The translations under genes and the position numbers were made by a program. Source: Vanilla planifolia (taxonomy: Eukaryota; Streptophyta; Magnoliopsida; Asparagales; Orchidaceae). Taken from it: a stretch of 64,000 bases of DNA. This document shows positions 50,979-63,352 of the stretch, piece after piece. The stretch's first letter is position 1. Every line of letters starts with the position of its first letter. The notes under the pieces are model-generated. The model had not been told where the DNA came from. It worked only from the letters and a program-made list of their open reading frames with translations, and searched no databases. The stretch is from contig CM043877.1 in NCBI GenBank assembly GCA_023846275.1, positions 13,003,107 through 13,067,106 on the forward strand. The letters run 5' to 3'.

Positions 50979-51230
50979 AAATTAATCAATAAAAACCACA
51001 TGTTGATAACAATACACCATTGATAGAATTGATGAAAACCATTGCCCCTTTATCGAAGGCTCACTATTTGTAATCTATGCAATATACATGTGTTCACTCA
51101 ACTCCTCTTGCACAATTGCATACATATCAAGTACATTCAAAAATATCTCTTATTAAGTAACATATATCTTATTAAATAATATTTTATTTCCACCAACTTG
51201 CTCCACACACAATCTTCATATCCTCTCTCT
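50979..51230. repeat. Dispersed direct repeat, copy 1
   Basis: It aligns with 57010-57250 in the same orientation. Shared blocks include TTGATAACAATACACCATTG against TTGACAACAATGTACCTTTG, then GATAGAATTG, then CACTCAACTCCTCTTGCACA against GACTCAATCATGTAGAATTGCACA-like sequence, then AAATATCTCTTATTAAGTA-like sequence, then TTTATTTCCACCAA against TTTATTTCCACAAA. It is old and diverged. The two copies could be parts of a dispersed family or the ends of one decayed element. Confidence 0.5.
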
Positions 51231-52023
51231 CATCGATGCTTCGTAACGTGAAGACCTTGAGAAACATGATTATGAATCAAGCTTTCTTCCTCATTATTAC
51301 CATAGTTCATGACGATCTAAACAGATGTAGTCTTATTTCTTCATTTTTTTTCTTTCACTAAATGTTCCATAAAGTATAAGTCTAAAAAAATGTAGCATTG
51401 TCTCCTTGACTTGTACCTTCACTTGATAGTATCACATTGGCATCCCGACTTTAAATAGGAGGCCACTTGATTTTTTAAACGTTTTTATATAAAAAATAAT
51501 ATATTTTAAAATCTTCTTATAACCCAAGTCTTATAAGTTTTAAAAACTACAAGTCATTTCTTTTATTACAAAACCTTTCTATTAAAAATTTCTTTTAGGC
51601 ATAAAAGTGGATTCCTTTGAAATCTATAAACTAAGTACAAATTTTGTATAAAATTCAAATTATGCTTTTTATAGTACTCCAAACCAAGCTATCATATAAA
51701 TTTTAGTAAATATATAATTTGTCAATGTTTATAGTAATTTTCATAGAGAATCAAAGTAAAAAAATTATAAAAGAGAGATGGTATAAGTTGTGCTAATACA
51801 ATAACAAATAATACAACTCAAAAGTTCTAAATCTTTTTATACAATCTCATAGAGTCCTTTTAAGTGTATATATGTCATAAAAATTTGTTAAAATAAAAAT
51901 AGATTAAGCCAATCATAATAAACACAACTAATAAAATTCATATAATTTCAATACCAAGTGATAATTAGCATTATCTTATATATTAGATCTATAACTATAT
52001 ATGTAATAAAAAAGAGAATATAT

Positions 52024-52026
<3 letters not shown>

Positions 52027-52116
<90 letters not shown>
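52027..52116. repeat. (AT)45 microsatellite
   Basis: An uninterrupted AT dinucleotide run of 90 bases. It is likely variable in length between individuals and prone to assembly or sequencing slippage. Confidence 0.97.
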
Positions 52117-52119
<3 letters not shown>

Positions 52120-52734
52120 AAAAACAATATGTCATAGCTTATTTGAATATAATATTTCTTATTTAAAAAAATCACTTTTTCATTTGTCCATTAAGTTTTT
52201 TCATATTTTAAGAAAATCATAATCTTATTTAATTGAGATATCATCATCAATTATTGAGCATAATAGATCAATTATCTCACATAAAGGTGTTATTGTTATG
52301 GGCTATATTGATTATAATACCATCTTATCAATACATTGATCATTAATACTTTCACCTCCAAGTGTATTTTATGAGTTCTATTCGATCTAAGATCATACTT
52401 TATGAGTGTTGTGTCTTCATTACCTATTCAAAATCTTTATCACTAAATTATTTTTTATTTGTTTATTTGAAATACATTTATTTTTTTTTATTTTTTAAAA
52501 ACATATACATCTTTAAATCATTATAGCAAAATATAAAAATCAATCTAATCACATTTCTTTCAAAAACCAAATATAAGTTTCACATTAGTACATATAAAAA
52601 TAAACACAAATAACCTAACCAAATAAAAGATACTAATTTATTTTACACATTAACTTGTCATGATGCTCAAATATAAATATTTAAGATATTAAAAATGAGT
52701 TCTCAATTCACTCATTTCTTATCTTCTTATGTTA

Positions 52735-52737
<3 letters not shown>

Positions 52738-52776
<39 letters not shown>
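52738..52776. repeat. 39-base poly(A) run
   Basis: An uninterrupted A tract. It may be simple expansion or the tail of an old LINE, SINE or processed insertion, but I recognise no such element upstream. The length is likely unreliable in sequencing. Confidence 0.95.
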
Positions 52777-52779
<3 letters not shown>

Positions 52780-55267
52780 CAAGTCATTATCATATGCTTA
52801 ACAAAAAAATATTATGTAACTAAGTTCATGTTAAGGAAAAAATAAAAAACATTTCGTATAAATTAAAAGCTATACAATGCTTCCTACCCTTTTTGGTTAA
52901 AACATTTTTTATCTTCTTTTGTTCTATCATTTTGATGTTTTTTTTATTTCCTTTTTTTTAATCTATAGCTCTTTATCTTTATAGTTTTTCTTATTTCCAT
53001 TTGTAATTTTTTTATGGTTTAGAACTTTTAATGCTACACCTCTAATCCATTCTCTAAAACAAAATACACTCATCTATTACTTCTCATTATTGAGTTACAA
53101 TAGTGATCTATTCTCTGACATGAATTACACCTAATCATTAGTCTTCATAATCAGGCTATATCATTGAGCCATTTTTCAATATTTCATACACTTATTTTTG
53201 AACAATCCAATAACTAAATTGTGTTGAAAGTTTAACTACATTTCATTTATTTGAACATCTTTTATCATTTTTTCTTTTTATCCATAGTTCTATACAATTA
53301 GAATTTATATATTTAATAATTATTCTTATTAAACCTTATGAGTCTAGAGATAATATTTGATTTTAATGATAACAAACTCATTAAGTACTTGTTATGATGA
53401 TCTAATATATCTACTTAACATGTTCTACAAGTCACATTTAAGATAGATCAGTTTAAGGATCACCTATCATATAGTCGCTTAAGAAGTTCTTATATAATCT
53501 TCACAAAAGTATCAAGGATAAGAAAGTTAAAGAAGCCACTCTATTATAACACATGATGAGTTTAAGACTTTTATAAGAGATTTTTTTTAATTTCTTAAGG
53601 ACTTATGTTAGATATTATTTTGATTTTTATCTTAATTATAAAGAGCTTGCATACAAATATATTTGCATTCATACACATTATACATTAGATTTGATCTTAT
53701 GGTAAATTATATATAATATGATTAGGAAAATTCAATTGATATTAGTCAAGCAAATCATGATAAGCATATAAAACTCATTTATTATATTTTTAATCCATAA
53801 TTTAGCATTATAATGGAATCAACATCAAGAAGTAAAAGAAAAATATTTTGATTACAATTTAGTAATAGAATCCTTGACTTAAATTGACTTAAGTTGACTT
53901 AAAAATCATGAGTTTATCAAAGTTAATTATTAATGTATAAATTGTCATTTATAATTTGTAAGGTACACATCTCAATGGATGATACTTGAAAAAAAAAGAT
54001 CTATCATATGTTGCACTACACTACACTACATGCCAACACAAGCACCTTTTTGTATCACTTGCCTTGCATGCTAGACCACTGTGTCACTTGTGCATGCATG
54101 ATGTGTGGCACCTATGCTACCATGTGATGAGCGAGAGCCTACTATAGAGGCTAAATATAATATTTAGTTTTATCAAAAATTAGAATTTTAACATAACCAT
54201 TGTGAGGTGTATTGGATATGTTTTGGGATATTTTTTAGGATCTTTTTTTACAAGCATCCAAATATTGAGAACATGTTATTAATTATATTAAATTACTTAT
54301 TTATCATTTAAGAGCTTCTTTGCATTGCATTATACATCCACAGAGATTATTTTATGAGTTACAAGACAAATTTATTTTGTGGATCATCCAAATAATATGT
54401 GAAAGAGTTTTCAAAATATTCAACACTTGTATTCTCTCATCAAAATATTTTTATATTGTTTACATCATCTACTACAGCACAACAAATTATAAGAAAATAT
54501 AATGATATTGCTATTTTAAATTATCTAGATTTTGAAGAAATATTGGAAAATTTTATGATTTTTTTTAAAAAAATTTCATTGCTAAAATTTCAAAAGAGAA
54601 AAGTGAATTAAGAAATAAAATGTAAAAATTATTTTGAATTTAGCGACATCAAGTTGATTGAAACAAAAGCTATCTAAGCAATACAAATGAAGATTAGAGG
54701 TTTAAAGGAATTAATAATGTATTGACTTACAAGTTTAAAGAAATCCCAAAGGATTATTTAAAATATTAAATGGACTTAAAAATAAGAAATAAAAACTTGA
54801 TTGGGAAATATAGTGCATAAAGGTTTACTTAATAATATTTTCTTGACATAAAATGAGGTGTGGTAATAACAAAATCAAAAGTCGAAGTAGATTTGATATT
54901 AAAATATTTATATTGTTTTTTTAAGTTTGGGAAATATTAAAATCACTAAGTGGTGCTAAAATATATGAAAGTTTGCTAATGATAGTACTCGTCGATGAGA
55001 ATCATAAGAAATTGTTCGATAAACATTTTAAGATCAAAATAATAAAAAAATTGAGTTGATAACGATTGAAATTAATGAGAAACTGTTAGAATTGAAAAAC
55101 TAAGAAGATGATTAGGCATTCAATGAAAATCTTTAGAAGATGCAACTGTTTGAAGGAAAATGAATCACTGAAAATGTAATAAGACGTCAACTACATATCA
55201 AAGGAAAAAGGTTGATTGTGTAAGAAGTTTTAAAAATTTCAGAAAAGTTCTAATTTTCCTATTTAGC

Positions 55268-55272
<5 letters not shown>

Positions 55273-55326
<54 letters not shown>
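55273..55326. repeat. (GA)27 microsatellite
   Basis: An uninterrupted GA run of about 54 bases, followed by purine-rich sequence to about 55370. It is non-coding. Confidence 0.95.
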
Positions 55327-55330
<4 letters not shown>

Positions 55331-57009
55331 AAGAGAAGAAAAGAGAGAATGTGTTAATTTGAAAGAGAGGAAAGGAATTGGCATTGAGAGATTTCTACCA
55401 CAATCATATAAAGGAAATTGGAGCTTAAAGGAAAATGATTTGTGTTTGTGAAAAGGGTAATTTCAAGAAAAGATCGGTCCAAAAAGAGACCACTAAGAAT
55501 CAAAATTGAGCTGGACAAGATTTATTTTGTGCATATTTGATTGCTATATTGTTAATTGATGCATAACAAACCTTTATTTGCACTACTAATTCACTTTTAA
55601 TGACTTCTCAACATGTAAGAATATTAATGTGGCAGTGACTCCTCTTCTTCCAAGCACTTCCTCTTCCACGACTTTAGCTCCCAATGTCACCTCAATGATT
55701 TTCTTCGACTGCTCCCTTCCTCACTCATTATTAGTGATTTCTCTCATAGCTAGGAAGTTTCTAATGCTTCTGTAGCTACACCACTTAACGTTTTAGTTAT
55801 ATGGTCTCATTAATTTTTAACTAATTAAGTTAATTTGATTAAATAATCCATAGTCACTTTGCATTTGCTTAGTCACCGTAGCTAACTATGCGTTAGGGTT
55901 AGTTATTAAGACTTATTTTTTAAAAACAAAACTTTATGGTTATTAAAAATTTTGTAGTTGTTTTTGTTCAATTAAACTAAAAACATTTGTCAGCGATTTT
56001 TAATATAGTCTAATCCATGAGCTATATTATCAAAAACATTTTTAGTATTTTTCTAACTTTATTTAGTATTTTAAATTTTGTTTTTTTAATTCTTATAATA
56101 TTAATTTTCTGATTAATGTTAACTTCTTATTTCATGAATATCACACTTCATTTTTATATTGTGATAATTTTTCTAAATGTTTCTATGGCCCTTAAATGTT
56201 TGTATAATTTCATAATTTTAAAAATTTTCTATCATTTATTTCAATTTTTTTAGGTCATTATAGCCATATAATTGAATTAATATTAAATTCCTTTAAACCT
56301 TTGATCTTTTGTATTACCATCTAGATACCTTTGATGCTTGTCATTTTGGTATTACTGGGTTCTAGATGAATCGTATATCTATTTTTTAAGTTTTCCTAGC
56401 TTTTTTAAAGAGTCATAAAACTTTTATTTAATGTACACAAAAAAGGATAATAACTCATTGAAAATCCTAAAAATAAAAAATTCATTATTTAAGATATTTA
56501 TTTATTATTGATGATATTTATAATTTTTTTCTCCATTTTAAAGTTTTATCCATTTTCTAAAATGTTATAAATTTCTTCTATTTAAAAGAGTTTTATCTTC
56601 AAAATTTGAGACAATAAGAATGTTTTTTTTGCTAGTTATGTATCCCTTAAAACTCTCTTTTGTTTGTTCAATTTCTTGATTGTCATTATTAAAATCTCAA
56701 TTGATTTCTTCTTTTTATTTGGATACTATTATATATACATCATGTTCAAATTATAATCTATAGAATTCACCATATATTTCCTCATAAAATAATGATTTCA
56801 TCATATATCATCCAATCAAATTTCTTAATTTTTAATTCACTTTGAACATTCTTATAATAAAAAAAATTTCAATTAATTTATTATCATTAAACTATTATAA
56901 TCATTTCTAAAACATGAATATCAACTATCATATTATAGTTAGATACATACTAAAAGTTTTGCAAAATAATTCAACCCATTATTTTAATACTATTAACATA
57001 TCTACATAT

Positions 57010-57250
57010 TAATTACCTAATTGAAAACACATCTTGACAACAATGTACCTTTGATAGAATTGGGGAAGATCATCACCTCCTTCATGAAAAGGTCCATTAG
57101 TTCAATTATACGCACATCTTCTTGACTCAATCATGTAGAATTGCACACGTGTGACAACATTCCCAAATATTTCCTATAATGTAGCACACATCTCATTAAA
57201 CAATCTTTATTTCCACAAAGCCAATCAAAGCTTAGTCCACAAACAACCCA
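57010..57250. repeat. Dispersed direct repeat, copy 2
   Basis: This is the partner of 50979-51230, about 6 kb away in the same orientation. It is non-coding and lies just downstream of the small gene at 57337-57510 on the minus strand. Alignment was by eye. Confidence 0.5.
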
Positions 57251-57336
57251 TTACCACATTGCTTAAACACACGCAGAAGGAGAGAACACAAGTCATTTAT
57301 AAGAGGCGAAACGAAGCTTAGCCGAGACGAGGTTCT

Positions 57337-57510
57337 TCACTTCTCTTCGGATTTCTTCGAGCGAAATCCCCTGAGCCATTTCTTGATGATGGAGCTGCCG
57401 GTGCCTTTCCCTTCTCCCTTGCCCTTCTTCTTCCCATCTTCAGACGACCGCGGCGGCGGGGGGTCGTTGTTGTAGTCCCATTGGTCGGCCCACGACAGCC
57501 CTTGATCCAT
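57337..57510 (-). CDS. Small conserved plant-type protein, WADQWD motif, 57 aa
   Basis: A short intronless frame from ATG (57510) to TGA (57337) in a GC-rich island. The product opens MDQGLSWADQWDYNNDPPPP, continues with an acidic turn (SSEDG) and a Lys/Gly-rich stretch (KKKGKGEGKGTG), and ends in a basic amphipathic tail (SSIIKKWLRGFRSKKSEEK). From memory, small uncharacterised proteins with this WADQWD start, a proline cluster, a Lys-rich middle and a basic W-containing tail occur across land plants. No biochemical function is known to me. The local rise in GC, good codon content and motif pattern support a real gene. The longer frame on the same strand at 57440-57685 is out of phase and overlaps it. 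No signal peptide or membrane segment is seen. A cytosolic or nuclear location is likely. Confidence 0.7.
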   Translation of the reverse strand: MDQGLSWADQWDYNNDPPPPRSSEDGKKKGKGEGKGTGSSIIKKWLRGFRSKKSEEK

Positions 57511-57759
57511 CTCGGCCTCTTTCCAAAGTCTCCCCTGCGTTCTCTTCTCTCCTGTTCTTTCCTTCTGCTTGTGGGAAACGAGGGATTGGGTTTGTTCCTT
57601 CCAACAAACTCAACGGATGATTGAAAGGAGGAAGAAGAATGTTAACCCAATCGACAGAGCGAATGGCTCTCCTTCGAGTTTGCATTACAAGGAAAAGGTT
57701 CTGTTTGGAATCGAAGATTGAAAACGCTTATTTCCTCCACTTTTGTTGGGTTCAAAAAT

Positions 57760-57765
<6 letters not shown>

Positions 57766-57800
<35 letters not shown>
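57766..57800. repeat. (TA) microsatellite, about 17 repeats
   Basis: A TA dinucleotide run about 250 bases upstream of the small WADQWD gene on the minus strand. It is a simple repeat, and any effect on that gene's promoter is speculative. Confidence 0.95.
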
Positions 57801-57804
<4 letters not shown>

Positions 57805-57869
57805 CATCCAACAATAGCTATTGCAGGTTTCATCCAATCATTGTTTTATTGTATGTTAATACACAATGA

Positions 57870-59498
57870 TGAGAAAGATTAAAAATAGAGATTTTACATT
57901 ATATGTAATTTATTAAATGTATATAAAAAAATTGTCAAAATAAATTATAAGAATTCAGATTTTTAAATTTATTCATATCATAATAATCACCCTTTAGGTC
58001 ATAGATAAAATGTCTAATTTATCGATATCAATGTTATACTCAATTGATGTAAATCTAAAAACGTAACTCTAATCTCCAATCGATCATTAATTATAGAATA
58101 TCAATAGTCACAATAAACCATTGATTGTAAGCCCTACATTCATCTCCTTTTTGTTGAATTATCTAATTTTTTTATTTTTTTTATCTTTTTCTTTATAACT
58201 TATTCTTCTTTTGTCATCATTCTTTTTATCAAATGACTTTGTTGGTGGCCTCATATGTTATCATGAGATAAAAGCAAACATAATTTTTAAGCTAATTTAT
58301 ATCTACAAATTAACATTAATGAACATATCATAATGAATAACAACAAATCAACCTTTTCAAAGGATCTATGCATTCAAGTAAAATTTATATAATTATAAAG
58401 TACTTCCTATCATATGTACCTAAAATAAACCCAAAAGTATCATTAAAAGAAAAAAAAAATCCTTGAATGAACTCATGAGAATTAAAGAAAACATGGTTCA
58501 AAATTGAACTATAAAAATGCTAAAAAATATGAAAATAAATTGATCAACGAAAATGCTTATAAAAATTATATAAAAAGAAGAGGGAAAGAATTAATCAAAT
58601 ATCTTTGTTGACAATGAATTGGGTTAGTTTTAATGTATCCATCAAGTTGAGATTGAGACCCTTCCATGCAACCCATGTATCTTTTGGCTCAGGTCGATCC
58701 TTCCACCATACAACTCATGTACTTTAGTTACTATTTCAATGAAAATAGTCTAATCATCTAAAATCTTTTCAATCTTAGCTCTAATATTACCAAGACAAGT
58801 TGATAGAATCTAACCTTCAGATAGACTCACTCTCAAGAGGTAAAGAAGGTTTAAACAAAGGATCAACAGGTATCTCACTTAGGCCTTTGCATGATATTAT
58901 ATTTGAAACATTCTAGGCATAGATGATATTATATTAACATGTGGATTTGGTGATATTCTCCAAAGCTCTGAAATAACTAAGTTGATCGAGTCACTTTGTT
59001 AATCACCTCCAATACTTTGATGCTTATGACAACACTTAAAGAAACTTCAAATATAGTACAAAACTAAAACAATCATGGAGCATCAATACACTATGAAAGA
59101 AAGTAGAGGCCCCCCAACAGTCATGTGTGATCTATAGAACTCCAATTAGTTAATAGCTAAGCTCCACATGCCTCCTCTTGACTAAGTAATCCATCCATTC
59201 CACCTCAAAAGAATCACAAGACAACCCAAAACAGATACAGAAATCAGTAACAAAACTCTTGCGAATAAAAAATGACTAAATGAAGCATTTTTGAAACAAT
59301 AAAAAATAAAGCCAAAGAGTTACCTTGAGCATGGCCCCCTAAGTCTGAATGAAACTACAGCTCTTCAAACCCACAGCTTATTATCATTCTCAGCCCTAAA
59401 TAGCCCTCTTCATCAATCATATATATAAAGAACAATCACAACTAATGTTGCGAATAAAACAATGACAACCATCTTCTACAAATAAATCAGATTAAATC
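57870..59498. other. Intergenic stretch, no gene seen
   Basis: AT-rich without a supportable open frame. The right-hand end is the 3' flank of the minus-strand YqaJ gene. Confidence 0.5.
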
Positions 59499-60380
59499 TC
59501 ACCCAAAGAACTCCACATGCCCTGCAATGTCACGGCACAGCATTCTTGCCTCAGAAGCAAGCTTTCTGCTTCTCCCAATTATTCTACCAGTCAGCTCATG
59601 CCTTGCTTTAGGCTCATAAGAATTCACCTCCTCCACCTTCCCCAACATCAGTGCCTGCCTCGCAGGCACCACATTGCCCCACCAAAAATCTCTCAACATG
59701 ACATGCATCAGTTCCCAGTACCCGCGGTCTCGAAACACACGAAAGAGTGAGCTGCCATTCGGAGTCCAGCAATACAGATCTGCCCACTCTCTGTCCATTA
59801 TCTCCATCTGGCCCTGCACCTGTGGCATATAGTAATATGGCACGGCTTGCCATGGCAAACCCAGCTCTGGCTTCCCCTTGTTGTAGGGGCACTTCACCTC
59901 CAGGATTCCAGCATTGGGATAGAATCCGACCAGTCCATCAGGAGAGGCACCAAGCCAACCAGATGTTGCCTCCCCATGCACTGCGAAGCCCAGGAAACTC
60001 ACATCCTGACCTGTCATGCTCTTGTAGTGTTCAATCGCTGCAGGCTCGTTCGTCACTCCCCAGTTCATGGCAGCCATTGCATCAGCCTTGAGACAGTCGG
60101 ACTCGGGGTTGAATACTTTATGCTGCCAAAGCTCAGATCGGCGGTTGCCCTTCCAGAATCCCAGGGCTGTGCTGAAGGTACTGGTGGTTAGCTTATCCTT
60201 GCGAAGAGTAAACCATTCTTTTGACCTCTGGGGTACATTGGAGGAAGTAAGTTGGGATGTGATTGGAACAGCTGAAGGGGCCCCTTTAAGGATTGAAGCA
60301 GTACAGGTCACGGGGATGTAGCCTTCATAGTTATTTCTTGGAAGGATCAACCTGGAACGGGCAATGAATGCGTGGGTCAT
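59499..60380 (-). CDS. YqaJ-domain (lambda exonuclease fold) nuclease-like protein
   Basis: A 293-codon frame without introns. Residues about 51-240 form a YqaJ / lambda-exonuclease-type PD-(D/E)XK nuclease domain. It begins QRSKEWFTLRKDKLTTS (51-67) and has WG-x-x-NEPAA with E112. The catalytic core is GASPDGLVGFY with D148 and GILEVKCPY with E161 and K163, and PQVQGQM (187-192) is the conserved helix after it. All three expected metal-binding or catalytic residues are present, so activity is plausible. This family processes DNA ends in phages and bacteria. Plant members are annotated as restriction-endonuclease type II-like proteins and their role is unclear. Residues 1-50 lie outside the domain and are rich in Ser, Thr and Arg with few acids, compatible with an organelle transit peptide. 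The reading frame stays open upstream of the ATG for at least 20 codons, so an upstream exon could add to the N-terminus. Confidence 0.88.
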   Translation of the reverse strand: MTHAFIARSRLILPRNNYEGYIPVTCTASILKGAPSAVPITSQLTSSNVPQRSKEWFTLRKDKLTTSTFSTALGFWKGNRRSELWQHKVFNPESDCLKADAMAAMNWGVTNEPAAIEHYKSMTGQDVSFLGFAVHGEATSGWLGASPDGLVGFYPNAGILEVKCPYNKGKPELGLPWQAVPYYYMPQVQGQMEIMDREWADLYCWTPNGSSLFRVFRDRGYWELMHVMLRDFWWGNVVPARQALMLGKVEEVNSYEPKARHELTGRIIGRSRKLASEARMLCRDIAGHVEFFG

Positions 60381-63141
60381 TGTGGAAATAGAATGGAAAC
60401 TGCAGCAGGAATTTGGGTTTGCTTGAATGGCCCTGCCAAAGTTGTATACTGTTCGGTGGTTAGGAGTAAAAATAGAAGCATGGAGAATCCTTCAAATGAA
60501 GAGTTTGCTTTAAGATGGAACTACTGTTCGAGATTGCTTTAAGAAACGAGAGCAAAGTAATTTTGCTAAGCCTCTAAGCCCAAGTTTGCCATAGCCAACT
60601 TTAGAACCAATTGATACCAAACTTGTTTATGATCCAATTATGATCCTTTCTTGCAGGAAAAGATTAGCATAAATGAAAGGGAAAGCTTGATCAAAAGGAA
60701 AAATCGTAGCACATAAATGTCAGGAAAGAGTTTTGATCCCAAACAAAAAAGCTCTACGGCTCAATACTTCAATGCCTAGGAGAAATATCTTCACAGAATC
60801 TTGTCCAAAAAACACTCCACGCATAAAAGGAAAGCATTTTTTATGGCACATGGAAACCCCAAACAATATGCAAAAAAGTTAAGCATAATGCAATAAATGA
60901 TCTTTTATTTTTAAGACAGGCTTTTAACAGAACGCCAAGTATAGCCCACAAGATAGGAAACTTCATATTTTATTTGAAAGAAAACTTAGTTTTGGATAAA
61001 CCACAAGAGCATCATCAATCCTGAGGCATTGAGCAATTGATGAATCAATAATACAAATCCATAATATTCTAGTTATCATTATTGTTGTCATCATCATCAA
61101 CCAAACTGAAACAGGAAAAAAAAACACATCCCTTACCGAATATATTTGAGAACTGAGTTGAACATTGATTTAAGGCTGTGAACAATACATCCTTTTGTAG
61201 CACTGGGCTACCCTTTAGGTGAACGATTACTATTTTGATTTAATCGCTAATAAGATGTTGCATAATCCCCTTGACATATCTCTTTAACTTTACAAACTTT
61301 TCTCAAAAATAAAGCCAACAATAGAAAAAGTTCCAAAGTTAGAACAGCATTCAGCTATTTAATCTTCAATATTATGGAGTTTTGTCAAACAATGCTAAAC
61401 TAATGAATCCTGAAATAAATAGCATCCAAAAATTTTAAATCCTAAAAGATGAGCTAACCAAAGATTTGTTGTCAATCTATTGCTTCAATTTATAGCAATA
61501 AAAGATCCTACCAGAGAAAAAGTAACATTATCCTAAACAACAATCTCCATGCACAAATTTTGCTTTGTGAAAACATGTCATGAAGTTCATTGCAAGGTGG
61601 CATCCCTACTTTTTCCGGTACCCAGAAGTTGAGTTAGCAACAGTCAAGTTGTGCCTGGAGTTGTTCATGCAAACTCCCATTGTGCCTCTCAAAATAGGCT
61701 GTTTTAGGTGACCTAACTTTATCATTAGTGAGGTTGCTCCCATTGACAATTCTCATCGTCTAGAGAAGGCCACTTGCACTGCTCCGTAGAGTAGAGGAAA
61801 TGGTCATGGTGAGGAAGCATAAGAGAGTCCAAAAGAGTTTGATGCACAAAACTCAAATTCTTCTTAGGCATTGGACCAAATCACAAGGCAGGCACCAAAA
61901 AGAGAGAGAAAAGGAGCTCTAAAGGTTTTTTTTTATCATAATGGTTCCATTTTGAAGGCTTTGATATTTCTTTTTTGTTTCGAGCACCAGGTGCCTCTTT
62001 CTCTGGAATTATTTTATTGTTTTTATATTTTTTTTATATTTATTTAGTTGGGTTCTAGGTTAAAAGTTAGTTTATTCCTTTTATTGCCATTGGAGTTATA
62101 AATAAAAAAAACTTTTTTTATTTCTGATTGGGATGAATGAAAAGTCGTATTTTGGATTTTACCATTTTTAAAAATCTATCTAGGTTGGATTTGTTGCATG
62201 TGTATAGAAAAATTCTCCTAAGGCATAAATTAGCCTTTCTCTTTATCTAAACTATTGATCAACCTCTTCGAGTAACAAAACTGGCTGCCAACACCTTTCT
62301 GTGCCGATGAACCTCCTCACGATGAATCACCACTCAAAATAGTTGTCTTTTCTAACTTGGGTTCCACTCTAGAGTTTATAAACTAATCCATAATAATGTG
62401 TTTAAAACCCCAGATTTCATTGATGTTGAAGATAAGATAGCTCATAAATATAATAGAAAAGCATTACAATCTAAGACATAGGAGGATAGGTCTAATGCTG
62501 TGTTGTTTTAAACCACATTACCTGAAAGGATATATCAATAAGAAATGGTGGAACAGCTAAAATGCTTGTATACAAGGTGAATTGATCCAAGAGTGATAGA
62601 GTGATCGCATTCCTGATTCAACACGTGAGTTTTAAACATACCAAATAATTTCTTCACGAAGAAAACCCTCACAAATCTCACCAATATCACGTTTTTGTGA
62701 GCTCACAATGTGTCAAGCCTTCTCTACGATTCAATCCAATTAAACAAATTTCATCTTTTAACATTAGACAAACGACTACACCTCTGAAGGGTCTTCAAAA
62801 AAGCACTGAAGTAGCCCAAGAGCTCAAACATTTCTCTTGTTGTAAGAGTATTATAAATCCAACACTTCGGAATCATATCTCACAATCTCTTGCCCCTTGC
62901 TAGAAGACGGAAAACCTATAGAGCAACTTACTATTTCATCTTTGGGAGCAGCCAAGCATAAAAAAGCCAGCTCTTCCCGACAGTAACCGGAAACCCACAC
63001 AAGGAGACAGCTTAACCACACGCACCGAGCAATTTGCACAGCAGCAGCAGACAAAAAACACTTGGAAGCTAAAGAGCATAAAAGATACGAGCATTAGCGC
63101 CAAGAAGGTAAGATAAAGAGAAAAAGATGGTTCATCCGTAC
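60381..63141. other. Upstream region or intron of the YqaJ gene
   Basis: No gene is supported. Two possible acceptors on the minus strand lie just above the YqaJ ATG (TTTGGCAG near 60436 and CCTGCTGCAG near 60402). If the exon near 63.2 kb belongs to this gene, the stretch is a 2.7 kb intron. The frames 62697-62903 (plus) and 62851-63054 (minus) have no recognisable motif. Confidence 0.4.
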
Positions 63142-63330
63142 CCGAACCAATCGGGATGACAACGCCGGAGAAGGTAGCGGCGAGCGTGGCGGTTCGAAGA
63201 GGAATATGACCTGACACACCGGGGGCGCTCTTGCGAGAATCGTGTACACATCCCCAGCGGGGTCGAACTGAAGTCAGTCTCATCTCATCTATACCCGTCT
63301 TTAGATACTCTCTTCCCAAACTCGACTCTT
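63142..63330 (-). other. Candidate first exon on the minus strand
   Basis: A GC-rich island with a TATA box upstream, ending at a plausible donor (GGTTCGG followed by GTACGG, 63141-63140). From the ATG at 63283 it reads MRLTSVRPRWGCVHDSRK and continues with a Ser/Ala/Thr-rich, basic stretch, which would suit an organelle transit peptide. A tiny upstream ATG-AGA-TGA overlaps this start. The obvious owner is the YqaJ gene downstream. However, with the acceptors I tried near 60.4 kb the frame does not carry through, so it may be 5' UTR, use another acceptor, or belong to a different transcript. Confidence 0.35.
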
Positions 63331-63352
63331 TCTCGGGCTGAACTATGTAAGG

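Larger units (their letters stand above)
49320..57336. other. Long AT-rich intergenic stretch with simple repeats
   Basis: No gene is supported. A GC-richer islet at 50680-50880 has a 65-codon minus-strand frame without a known motif. The region also contains microsatellites and a diverged repeat pair, listed separately. The frames 54320-54502 and 54399-54611 have no motif. The last 300 bases are the 3' flank of the small minus-strand gene at 57337. Confidence 0.45.

Noticed and set aside
52738..52776. Poly(A) run as the tail of a processed pseudogene
   Set aside because: No gene-like or LINE-like sequence lies upstream in the right orientation.
57440..57685. 81-codon minus-strand frame longer than the small WADQWD gene
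   Set aside because: It overlaps in another phase and has low-complexity Arg/Gly/Pro content. The shorter frame has the recognisable motif.
59517..60321. Plus-strand frames over the YqaJ gene
   Set aside because: Antisense shadows of a clear nuclease domain.
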